From contig JBMNQX010000002.1 of assembly GCA_050944355.1 (NCBI GenBank), positions 1 through 64,000 on the forward strand: DNA of 64,000 nucleotides, read 5' to 3'. This DNA is from UBA4285 sp050944355. GTDB lineage: Bacteria > Bacillota > Clostridia > Lachnospirales > Lachnospiraceae. Position 1 is the stretch's first letter; every line of letters starts with the position of its first letter. This document shows positions 5,931-13,573 of the stretch, piece by piece. The notes beneath the pieces are model-generated. The model was given only the letters and a program-made list of their open reading frames with translations. It did not search any database and had not been told where the DNA came from. A program made the translations under genes and the position numbers.

Positions 5931-7769
5931 GTGAAAATCACAGTTCCAGAATACTATCCGAAATTTTCCTGTATTGCAGGGGAGTGCACGGATACCTGCT
6001 GTGCCGGCTGGGATGTCGACGTGGATCCGGCTGCCTACGGCCGATACCGCAGTATTATTGAGCGGAAAAATACGCCCATTTCCCGTAAACTGAAAGATGT
6101 CTGCGTGCCGGGTGAGGACGGCGGGTGCACATTCCGCCTCGATCGCGGTCTGCGCTGTCCGTTTCTGAACCATGAAAATCTCTGTGATCTGATCATCGCT
6201 GAAGGCAAAGACAGTTTGTGCGATACCTGCGCCGAGTTTCCGCGCTTTAAGACAGTGTACGGAAACCGCGTGGAGATGGGGCTTGCTCCTTCCTGTATCA
6301 CGGCCTGTGAGATTATGCTTTCATCGCCTCTTCCGTTCCGGCTGATGAGCGGCGGCGATGACGGCCGCTCTCCCGAGGAAAATGATATAGATCCCCGGGA
6401 ATATTTTCGCCTGAAGAAGCTGCGGAAGCTTATATTGAATCGGATAAATGACGAAAAAACAGATATCTGCGAGGCACTCAGGTTCTGTCTTTCCGGGAGT
6501 GGGCAGGAGAGTGCACAGTCCGGGCCCGCGGCATCTCAGAAAGATGAAAATACGGCACGGAAGCCCGTGACGCTCGCTGTCGGGGAACGGGATTATCAGA
6601 ATACGGAAAATCATTTGCTGGATCGTTTCGAGGGCATGGAAATCATTAATGCGGACTGGAATCTCGTCCTTGCGCGCGAGGAGAAGCTGAAAAAGCATCT
6701 GAGCAATTCCCCGGAAGGCGAATGGGGCAGGCTGCTTTCACGCATGTACACTCAGGTGCCGGAACTTGACCGCGAGGCGCGCCAGATTGCGGCATATGAC
6801 GTCTACCGCTACCTGCTGCCATCCGTTTACACACACGACGAGACATGCCGTCGCAAAATTCCCGCTTTTACCTATCTTGTGACCGAGAGAATGTACGCCG
6901 GATATTTCCTGGATACAGGTTCTCTGCCATTTGCTGTCCGGGTCGATCTGCAGCACCTCTGGTCGCGGCAGTTTGAACATTCTTACGTGAATTTCAGCCA
7001 TTATCAGGGACTTCTCTCAGACAGCGGACGCTACGGCAGAAATCGTATCGCGGCTGTGCTCACGCGGGACGAGATCGAGAGAAAAGACGAGATGCCGCAT
7101 TTTCTGGCTGCCGGCGTCGATCTGGGAGAAACGCAGGATGAAGAGGCGATGAGCGGGATCCTCACGCGCCTTGAAAGACTTCTGCCGTCTTCCGAGCAGA
7201 AACGGGCGGATGAGATCAGACGGCCTTCCGACCGGGTTCTTTCTATCGCCGGGCGGCTTCTCTATGAAGACCTGCGGGAACAGTTCCTGGACAAAGAAAA
7301 GAAGAAAAACGGCGGCGGAAAATTCTTCCTGACGCCGGAGGAACTCGCGCATCGGATTGAGAGGCGCCGGGCTCAGGGAAAAAAGTTCCCGGATATCCAG
7401 AGAGGCTATAACGGAAAACCGATGGACGGCGAGGGAGAGGTATATTTTTCCATCGCGCATTCACGCACGGCGGTGGTCTGCGCCGTCTCGGGCGAGAGCT
7501 GCGGCATCGACATGGAAGATCAGAACCGGAAGACCACGAAGATTGTGGAGAAAATCTTTCGGAAAGAGGAGATGAAAGAACTTGAGGGGCTGAGCGGCGA
7601 TGCGAGGATGCGGAAGACGGTGATGCTCTATACGCGTGCGGAAGCGGAAGTGAAGAGGAGCGGCGAGGGAATCGGCGGCCTGAGGAAAAGGCAGACGCAG
7701 GATGAGCACAGTCTTGTGTTTTCCGAGACCCGCGACGGGCACTATATTTCTCTTGCGTTTTTGCGTTGA
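5931..7769 (+). CDS. FliB-like Cys-rich protein fused to Sfp-type phosphopantetheinyl transferase (612 aa)
   Basis: The N-terminal 400 or so residues match flagellin lysine-N-methylase (FliB) family proteins: a cysteine cluster near the start (C14, C19, C23, C24 in FSCIAGECTDTCCAGW), then further Cys motifs (LRCPFLN, LCDTCAEFPR). FliB-type proteins methylate lysines of surface proteins in enterobacteria; the clostridial family is mostly uncharacterised. The last 200 or so residues form a complete 4'-phosphopantetheinyl transferase: a helix GRLLYEDL, GKP near 490, FSIAHS (506-511), GIDME with D527 and E529 for magnesium, and YTRAEAEVK with E571 and K575. These enzymes move phosphopantetheine from CoA to carrier proteins. 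The usual lysine before E571 is alanine. I use GTG at 5931 because GAAAGGAG lies 6 bases upstream. The frame is uninterrupted, so this is a real fusion unless an assembly error joined two genes. No flagellar or carrier-protein gene is nearby. Confidence 0.8.
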   Translation: MKITVPEYYPKFSCIAGECTDTCCAGWDVDVDPAAYGRYRSIIERKNTPISRKLKDVCVPGEDGGCTFRLDRGLRCPFLNHENLCDLIIAEGKDSLCDTCAEFPRFKTVYGNRVEMGLAPSCITACEIMLSSPLPFRLMSGGDDGRSPEENDIDPREYFRLKKLRKLILNRINDEKTDICEALRFCLSGSGQESAQSGPAASQKDENTARKPVTLAVGERDYQNTENHLLDRFEGMEIINADWNLVLAREEKLKKHLSNSPEGEWGRLLSRMYTQVPELDREARQIAAYDVYRYLLPSVYTHDETCRRKIPAFTYLVTERMYAGYFLDTGSLPFAVRVDLQHLWSRQFEHSYVNFSHYQGLLSDSGRYGRNRIAAVLTRDEIERKDEMPHFLAAGVDLGETQDEEAMSGILTRLERLLPSSEQKRADEIRRPSDRVLSIAGRLLYEDLREQFLDKEKKKNGGGKFFLTPEELAHRIERRRAQGKKFPDIQRGYNGKPMDGEGEVYFSIAHSRTAVVCAVSGESCGIDMEDQNRKTTKIVEKIFRKEEMKELEGLSGDARMRKTVMLYTRAEAEVKRSGEGIGGLRKRQTQDEHSLVFSETRDGHYISLAFLR

Positions 7770-8047
7770 CATTTTCCATAGGGAACGGTAACATACTGTA
7801 GGCATGCGAGATATTTCCCGTGTGCCTTTGATTTTTCTGATGATGGGAGGTGGAAGTGATGAGCGACGGAGACAGTTGCGGCCGACCTGCTGAAGGGCCG
7901 GAAGAGCAGACACAGAAGAAGCTTGTCACTGCTGCCTTTTTCTTTGTGTGCTCTTAAGGTTCTGGCTTTATGCCGGTATAACTGCCTCCTTTCTAGCGGT
8001 AGCAACAGCTCTCCTGACGGAGAGTATCGTCTATGAAGGAGAAAACC
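7770..8047 (+). promoter_or_regulatory. mgtE 5' region with several hairpins; no recognisable M-box
   Basis: This 278-base gap holds a hairpin CTGCT/AGCAG near 7889-7911, an imperfect stem of CACAGAAGAA with TTCTTTGTG, and a tight hairpin CTCTCC-TGAC-GGAGAG just before the mgtE ribosome binding site. The CTCTCC strand could alternatively pair with AAGGAGA of the binding site. The hallmark M-box strings (GGTGAGGCTCC, CCAATGGGTCAACAG) are absent. A structured, possibly regulatory leader is likely but its class is unknown. Confidence 0.4.
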
Positions 8048-9397
8048 ATGGAAAAAGAACAGATGATTGAGGAGCTCGAAAGACTCCTCAGGAATCATGA
8101 TCTGACGTCGCTTCGGGCGATGCTCACGCAGATTCAGCCGGTCGATCTGGCTGACATTTTCGAGCAGGTGCCGGAGGAGACGCGGCTTGTGCTGTTCCGC
8201 ATTCTGCCGAAGGATCAGGCGGCTGACACATTTGCCGAGATGGATCATGACGAGCAGGAACAGCTGCTCACGAATTTTACGGATCAGGAAGTGAAGAACG
8301 TCCTGAACGAAATGTACACGGATGATGCCGTTGACATGCTCGAGGAGATGCCGGCCGGATTTGTGCGCAGAGTGCTCTCCAAAGCGACGCCGGACACGCG
8401 GGCGGACATCAACGCGCTGCTTAAGTATCCGGAGGGTTCGGCCGGCGCGGTCATGACGACGGAGTACGTCAGCCTGAAAGCGACGATGTCGATTTCGGAG
8501 GCGCTGCGCTGGATCCGGGCACACGGAGATGACAGGGAGGACGTGTACACCTGTTATGTAACAGACGCCAACCGCAAGCTGAACGGTGTGCTCACGGTGC
8601 GCGACATGCTTCTGTGCAAGCGCGACGCCTATGTTTCCGAACTGATGGAGAAAAACATCATCTCGGTGAAGACGACGGATGACAGAGAAGTCGCTGCTCA
8701 GCAGCTGGCGCGCTATGATCTCAACTCGCTGCCGGTTGTCGACGGGGAAAATCGTCTTGTCGGCATTATCACGGTCGACGACGCCATCGACGTTCTGCAG
8801 CAGGAGACGACCGAGGATTTCCAGAAAATTGCCGGCACGACGCCTTCCGAAGAACCTTATCTGAAGACGCCTGCCTGGAAAATGGCCGGGCACCGCATCG
8901 TGTGGCTTCTCGTGCTCATGATTTCCGATATGATTTCAGGCGGCATTCTGGAATCCTTTGAGTCGGCACTCACCGCGCTGCCGGTTCTGATCACGTTTAT
9001 CCCGATGCTTACGGACACGGGCGGCAACGCGGGCTCTCAGGCGTCGACGCTGGTGATCCGCGGACTGGCGCTGCACGAAATCCGTGTCCGGGATCTGCCG
9101 CGGGTGCTTTGGAAAGAATTCCGCGTCGCGATTATCTGCGGCACGGTTCTTGCCGCGTTCAACTTCGTCCGCCTGTCCATTCAGTATCCCGGACAGCAGA
9201 TGGTCGCCATCACCGTTGCGGTTGCCATGCTTTTCACGGTTGTGATGGCCAAGGCCATCGGCGGCGTCCTCCCGATTATCGCCACAAAACTGAAGCTGGA
9301 CCCGGCCCTGATGGCTTCGCCGCTGATCACGACGATTGTCGATGCCGCGTCACTGTTAATTTATCTGAATGTGGCGAAAACACTGCTGCACATTTGA
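8048..9397 (+). CDS. mgtE: Magnesium transporter MgtE
   Basis: A 449-aa inner-membrane Mg2+ channel of the MgtE family. The order is an N-terminal superhelical MgtE_N domain (about 1-125, with the acidic DHDEQEQLLTNF region), two CBS domains (about 130-250, ending VVDGENRLVGIITVDDA), a connecting helix, and five membrane segments from about 280 onward with the pore signature PMLTDTGGNAGSQAST. The cytosolic domains sense Mg2+ and close the pore when it is plentiful. I chose ATG 8048 because AAGGAG lies 7 bases upstream; the in-frame ATG at 8033 overlaps that site. The gene is single, with a structured leader and a shared bidirectional terminator facing pyrG. Confidence 0.95.
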   Translation: MEKEQMIEELERLLRNHDLTSLRAMLTQIQPVDLADIFEQVPEETRLVLFRILPKDQAADTFAEMDHDEQEQLLTNFTDQEVKNVLNEMYTDDAVDMLEEMPAGFVRRVLSKATPDTRADINALLKYPEGSAGAVMTTEYVSLKATMSISEALRWIRAHGDDREDVYTCYVTDANRKLNGVLTVRDMLLCKRDAYVSELMEKNIISVKTTDDREVAAQQLARYDLNSLPVVDGENRLVGIITVDDAIDVLQQETTEDFQKIAGTTPSEEPYLKTPAWKMAGHRIVWLLVLMISDMISGGILESFESALTALPVLITFIPMLTDTGGNAGSQASTLVIRGLALHEIRVRDLPRVLWKEFRVAIICGTVLAAFNFVRLSIQYPGQQMVAITVAVAMLFTVVMAKAIGGVLPIIATKLKLDPALMASPLITTIVDAASLLIYLNVAKTLLHI

Positions 9398-9412
9398 TTT
9401 AAGACACACGCA

Positions 9413-9457
9413 AAATGCCCGCCTGCCTTTCCGGTTTGGAACGGCAGACGGGCATTT
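9413..9457. terminator. Bidirectional terminator between mgtE and pyrG
   Basis: AATGCCCGCCTGCC pairs with GGCAGACGGGCATT around a 17-base loop, with A residues on the left and T residues on the right. It ends the converging mgtE (+) and pyrG (-) transcripts. Confidence 0.88.
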
Positions 9458-9473
9458 GTCATGAAATCAACTG

Positions 9474-11087
9474 TCACTTGTTATTTTCCTGATACTGCTT
9501 TGCGGCACTGATGAATCCGCGGAAGAGCGGATGCGGGCGGTTCGGACGGGACTTGAATTCCGGGTGCGCCTGTGTCGCGAGGAAGAAAGGATGATCTTTC
9601 AGCTCGATCATTTCGACGATGCGGCCGTCCGGCGAGATGCCGGAGAGACTCATGCCATTCTCGATCAGAACTTCGCGGTAATCGTTGTTGACTTCGTATC
9701 TGTGGCGGTGACGCTCGCTGATGCGCTGCTTGCCGTACAGTTCAAAGGCCTTCGAGTCCGGATCGAGCACGCACGGATAGGCGCCCAGGCGCAGGGTTCC
9801 GCCGATGTTGTCGATGTCTTCCTGATCCGGCATCAGATGAATGATCGGATGCGTGGTGTTTTCGTTGAACTCGACGCTGTTGGCGTCTTTGTATCCGATG
9901 ACGTCTCTCGCGAACTCGACGAGAGAAAGCTGCATGCCGAGGCACAGGCCGAGGAACGGGATCTTGTTGACTCTCGCGTATTCGATGCTGTCGATCATGC
10001 CCTCGATGCCGCGGTCGCCGAATCCGCCCGGGACGAGGATGCCGGAAACACCGCCGAGTTTTTCGGCCACGTTGTCTTTATTTACAAGTTCAGAATCGAT
10101 CCAGCGGATCTTCACATTTACGCCGTTGAATACGCCGCCGTGCTTCAGTGCCTCTACAACACTGATGTAAGCGTCGTGAAGCTGTGTGTATTTGCCGACG
10201 AGCGCCACTTCGACCGTGTCGCTTAGGTTCTTCCAGCGGTTGATCATGTCGATCCAGTCTGTCAGATCCGGTTCCGGGCACGGAAGATGCAGGCACTCGC
10301 AGGCCACCTGTGCGATGTGCTCTTTTTCGAGAGCCAGAGGCGCCTCGTAGAGAATGCCGACGTCCAGGTTCTGAATGATATGGGACTCCGGGACATTACA
10401 GAAGAGAGCGATCTTTGCGCGCATTTCGTCAGGCAGCGGGTATTCCGTGCGGCACACGATCATATCCGGCTGAATTCCCATGCTCTGCAGATCTTTTACG
10501 GCATTCTGCGTCGGCTTCGTCTTCATCTCGCCCGATGCCCGCAGATAGGGGATCAGCGTGACCTGAAGCAGCATCGCATTTTCGCGGCCGACCTCCTGCT
10601 GAAACTGCCGGATTGCCTCGAGGAACGGCTGTGATTCGATGTCTCCGACAGTGCCGCCGACCTCGATGATGCATATTTTTGTCTCTTTGGCTGAATCATC
10701 CCGGTAGAAACGACTCTTTATTTCGTTGGTGATGTGCGGAATAACCTGAACCGTGCGTCCTCCGTAATCACCGCGGCGTTCCTTCTGCAGGACGGACCAG
10801 TAAACCTTTCCGGTGGTGACATTAGAATTGCGCGTCAGACTTTCGTCGATAAAACGCTCATAATGTCCGAGATCCAGGTCGGTCTCGCAGCCGTCATCTG
10901 TCACAAAGACTTCGCCGTGCTGAATCGGATTCATCGTTCCCGGATCAATATTAATGTAAGGATCAAATTTCTGCATTGTGACGGAATACCCGCGGGCTTT
11001 CAGAAGTCTTCCGAGAGACGCGGCCGTGATGCCTTTTCCGAGACCGGAAACGACACCCCCTGTGACGAAGATGTACTTGACTGGCAT
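9474..11087 (-). CDS. pyrG: CTP synthase
   Basis: A 537-aa CTP synthase, which aminates UTP to CTP using glutamine and ATP in pyrimidine nucleotide synthesis. The N-terminal amidoligase domain begins KYIFVTGGVVSGLGKG (P-loop-like ATP site) and contains the GGTVGDIES signature. The C-terminal class I glutamine amidotransferase domain (about 290-537) has the oxyanion GGFGDRG, the nucleophile in GLCLGMQ (near residue 385) and the HPEFKSRP triad end near 510. I use ATG 11087, which has AGGAGGG 4 bases upstream, rather than the ORF start 8 codons earlier. It has its own minus-strand promoter (11128-11155). Confidence 0.97.
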   Translation of the reverse strand: MPVKYIFVTGGVVSGLGKGITAASLGRLLKARGYSVTMQKFDPYINIDPGTMNPIQHGEVFVTDDGCETDLDLGHYERFIDESLTRNSNVTTGKVYWSVLQKERRGDYGGRTVQVIPHITNEIKSRFYRDDSAKETKICIIEVGGTVGDIESQPFLEAIRQFQQEVGRENAMLLQVTLIPYLRASGEMKTKPTQNAVKDLQSMGIQPDMIVCRTEYPLPDEMRAKIALFCNVPESHIIQNLDVGILYEAPLALEKEHIAQVACECLHLPCPEPDLTDWIDMINRWKNLSDTVEVALVGKYTQLHDAYISVVEALKHGGVFNGVNVKIRWIDSELVNKDNVAEKLGGVSGILVPGGFGDRGIEGMIDSIEYARVNKIPFLGLCLGMQLSLVEFARDVIGYKDANSVEFNENTTHPIIHLMPDQEDIDNIGGTLRLGAYPCVLDPDSKAFELYGKQRISERHRHRYEVNNDYREVLIENGMSLSGISPDGRIVEMIELKDHPFFLATQAHPEFKSRPNRPHPLFRGFISAAKQYQENNK

Positions 11088-11127
11088 AATTCCCTCCTGA
11101 ACAGAAAGCAAAAAAATTATCTTTCAT

Positions 11128-11155
11128 ATTATACCCTGATTTGCGTCGATGTCTA
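11128..11155 (-). promoter_or_regulatory. Promoter of pyrG
   Basis: On the minus strand TAGACA (plus 11150-11155) is followed after 16 bases by a perfect TATAAT (plus 11128-11133), about 40 bases before the pyrG start. I see no pyrimidine-type attenuator in the short leader. Confidence 0.65.
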
Positions 11156-11250
11156 TGATTAATCGTCGAAGGAGTCCGATTTGACATCTCCGTGAAAAAT
11201 GTAAGAAAAGAAAAGAATCTTAAACTTGCGTGAACAGGCCGGCCTGCACC

Positions 11251-11279
11251 TTGCGCGCAATTTTTACCTTGGTTATAAT
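11251..11279 (+). promoter_or_regulatory. Promoter of ftsH
   Basis: TTGCGC (11251-11256), a 17-base spacer and a perfect TATAAT (11274-11279). Transcription would start near 11286 and include a short upstream reading frame at 11308-11337. Confidence 0.7.
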
Positions 11280-11307
11280 ACATCTAAGTCGAAGAAAGGA
11301 CGGAAAA

Positions 11308-11337
11308 ATGCCTTTGCGGCTTTTTTCCGGGAAGTAA
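11308..11337 (+). CDS. Possible 9-codon upstream ORF in the ftsH leader
   Basis: ATG CCT TTG CGG CTT TTT TCC GGG AAG TAA encodes MPLRLFSGK. It has its own good ribosome binding site (GAAAGGA, 7 bases upstream) and stops 6 bases before the ftsH ATG, while the ftsH binding site (GGGAAG) is buried inside it. This layout would allow translational coupling. No direct evidence of expression. Confidence 0.3.
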   Translation: MPLRLFSGK

Positions 11338-11343
11338 TTTCAG

Positions 11344-13458
11344 ATGGATAATAATTATTACAACAATGACCATCACGGTCAGGGAGGCGGCCAGGGAGGC
11401 GGCCAGGGCGGCGGTCCGAAAGGACCGAAGATCAATGCGATTATTGTCGCCATTATAGCTGCCGTTCTGATGTTTGCGGCAATCAGCGGCATGAGCAGTA
11501 TGATCCGCAGTGCGACGTATAAAGAGAAATCGTACACCGAATTTCTGGCTGATGTCGAAGCCGGACTCGTCGATGAGGTAGTATTTACTTCCGACCGCAT
11601 TACGTACACACTTAAGAGTGACACAGAGAGCAGCCTGTCGGGACTGAAACTCACGTATTATACAGGTGAAGTCAATGACGACGACCTGATTCCGACCCTG
11701 AAGGAAGCAGGCGTCAATATCGTCGGATACATCCCGAGTCAGAGCAATTCCATCCTGGAATTCCTGGTGATCTGGGTTCTTCCGATGGTCCTGATCTATG
11801 TGGTGTTTGCTCTCATTTACCGCCGGATGGCCAAGTCGGGCGGCGACATCATGGGCATGGGAGTCGGCAAGAACACTGCCAAGGTCTATGTGCAGAAAGA
11901 TACCGGCGTCACCTTCAAGGATGTGGCAGGCGAAGATGAGGCGAAGGAATCGCTGATGCAGATCGTCGATTTCCTCCACAACCCCGGCAAATATCAGCAG
12001 ATCGGCGCAAAGCTGCCGAAGGGCGCGCTTCTTGTAGGACCTCCGGGCACCGGTAAAACACTTCTCGCGAAGGCGGTAGCCGGCGAAGCCAAGGTTCCGT
12101 TCTTCTCACTCGCCGGATCTGATTTCGTGGAAATGTTCGTCGGCGTCGGCGCATCCCGTGTGCGCGACCTGTTCAAGGAAGCTCAGAAGATGGCTCCGGC
12201 CATCATCTTCATCGATGAGATCGATGCCATCGGCAAATCCCGTGATTCCCGCTACAGCGGCAACGACGAGAGAGAGCAGACATTGAATCAGCTGCTCGCT
12301 GAGATGGATGGTTTCGACTCCTCAAAGGGACTCTTTATCCTGGCAGCCACGAACCGTCCGGAAATTCTGGACAAGGCGCTTCTGCGCCCGGGCCGTTTTG
12401 ACAGAAGAATCATCGTGGACAAGCCGGATCTGAAAGGACGTGTGGCAATTCTCAAAGTTCACGCCAAGGATGTCCGCATGGATGACACGGTCGATCTCAA
12501 CGCGATTGCGCTCGCGACAAGCGGCGCCGTCGGCTCTGATCTCGCCAACATCATCAATGAGGCGGCCATCGCGGCTGTCGAGGCGGGCCGCCAGGCCGTA
12601 AGTCAGAAGGACCTGATGGACGCCGTCGAAGTCGTCATCGCGGGCAAGGAAAAGAAAGACCGCATCATGAACGACGAGGAGAAGAAGACCGTCGCGTACC
12701 ATGAAGTCGGCCACGCTCTCATCGCGGCACTGAAGAAACACTCCGAGCCGGTTCAGAAGATCACGATTGTGCCGAGAACCATGGGCGCACTGGGTTATGT
12801 CCTGCAGACGCCGGAAGAAGAGAGATATCTCCTCAGCAAGGATGAGCTGCTCACGCGCATTGTCACGTATATGGGCGGCCGCGCAGCCGAGGAAATTGTA
12901 TTCAATACGGTTACCACCGGGGCCAGCAACGATATCGAGCAGGCCACGAAGGTAGCGAGAGCGATGATCACGCAGTACGGCATGAGCGAGAAGTTCGGGC
13001 TGATGGCGCTCGAGACGGTCGAAGATCAGTATCTGAGCGGGCGGACTGTCATGAACTGCTCGGACGCGACAGCCGCTGAAATCGATACGGAAGTCAAAGA
13101 TGTTCTGAAGCGGGCATATGATGAAGCCAAACAGATTCTTTCCGCGAACCGCGACATTCTCGACAAAATCGCCGAATATCTGTACGAGAAGGAAACAATA
13201 ACGGGTGCTGAATTCATGAATATTCTGCATCTTGTCGAGACCGAGCGCGCTCAGGCAAAGGAAGCCGCCATCGAGGCAAAGGAAAGAGCCGAGGCAGCCG
13301 CAGCTGAAAAGAAGTCCTCTGAAGGACCGAGCGGCGGGGCCGGAACGCAGGAGCCTCAGACAGACGGACAGGAAAATCAGGGCGGTACAGATTCAGCTTC
13401 TGATCACTCGTCGGACACAGCTTCGGGTGACAGTGATACGGACAAGCCGGAGAACTGA
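11344..13458 (+). CDS. ftsH: ATP-dependent zinc metalloprotease FtsH
   Basis: A 704-aa membrane-anchored AAA+ protease that degrades misassembled membrane proteins and regulatory proteins. After a Gly/Gln-rich cytosolic tail come a first membrane helix (about 33-55), an extracytoplasmic domain (about 60-135), a second membrane helix (IWVLPMVLIYVVFALIY), the AAA+ domain with Walker A GPPGTGKT (232-239) and Walker B IIFIDEIDA, the second-region-of-homology arginines in NRPEILDKALLRPGRFDRR, and the protease domain with HEVGH (453-457) binding zinc. The last 60 residues are a hydrophilic, Gly/Ser/Asp-rich tail of low complexity. The ribosome binding site is weak, which makes the upstream short ORF worth noting. 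It is transcribed alone and ends at a strong terminator. Confidence 0.97.
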   Translation: MDNNYYNNDHHGQGGGQGGGQGGGPKGPKINAIIVAIIAAVLMFAAISGMSSMIRSATYKEKSYTEFLADVEAGLVDEVVFTSDRITYTLKSDTESSLSGLKLTYYTGEVNDDDLIPTLKEAGVNIVGYIPSQSNSILEFLVIWVLPMVLIYVVFALIYRRMAKSGGDIMGMGVGKNTAKVYVQKDTGVTFKDVAGEDEAKESLMQIVDFLHNPGKYQQIGAKLPKGALLVGPPGTGKTLLAKAVAGEAKVPFFSLAGSDFVEMFVGVGASRVRDLFKEAQKMAPAIIFIDEIDAIGKSRDSRYSGNDEREQTLNQLLAEMDGFDSSKGLFILAATNRPEILDKALLRPGRFDRRIIVDKPDLKGRVAILKVHAKDVRMDDTVDLNAIALATSGAVGSDLANIINEAAIAAVEAGRQAVSQKDLMDAVEVVIAGKEKKDRIMNDEEKKTVAYHEVGHALIAALKKHSEPVQKITIVPRTMGALGYVLQTPEEERYLLSKDELLTRIVTYMGGRAAEEIVFNTVTTGASNDIEQATKVARAMITQYGMSEKFGLMALETVEDQYLSGRTVMNCSDATAAEIDTEVKDVLKRAYDEAKQILSANRDILDKIAEYLYEKETITGAEFMNILHLVETERAQAKEAAIEAKERAEAAAAEKKSSEGPSGGAGTQEPQTDGQENQGGTDSASDHSSDTASGDSDTDKPEN

Positions 13459-13489
13459 GCCCGAATCCAGTTACATAAAAGAAGTTTCT

Positions 13490-13527
13490 GCCGGGAAGCG
13501 AACATTCGTTTCCCGGCTCTTTTTTTC
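13490..13527 (+). terminator. Rho-independent terminator of ftsH
   Basis: GCCGGGAAGCGAA pairs with TTCGTTTCCCGGC across a 2-base loop, followed by CTC and seven T residues. Confidence 0.9.
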
Positions 13528-13573
13528 TGGTATCATAAAGACAGAATAATTTTCGCTCTGGGAGATTTTTGCT

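Noticed and set aside
5723..6061. Plus-strand ORF of 112 codons before the FliB-PPTase gene
   Set aside because: It spans a terminator, lacks a ribosome binding site and overlaps the real gene in another frame.
5931..7200. Evidence for flagella from the FliB-like domain
   Set aside because: FliB-like proteins occur in non-flagellated Clostridia and no flagellar gene is in the window.
7770..8047. M-box magnesium riboswitch
   Set aside because: The conserved strings GGTGAGGCTCC and CCAATGGGTCAACAG are missing; only local hairpins are seen.
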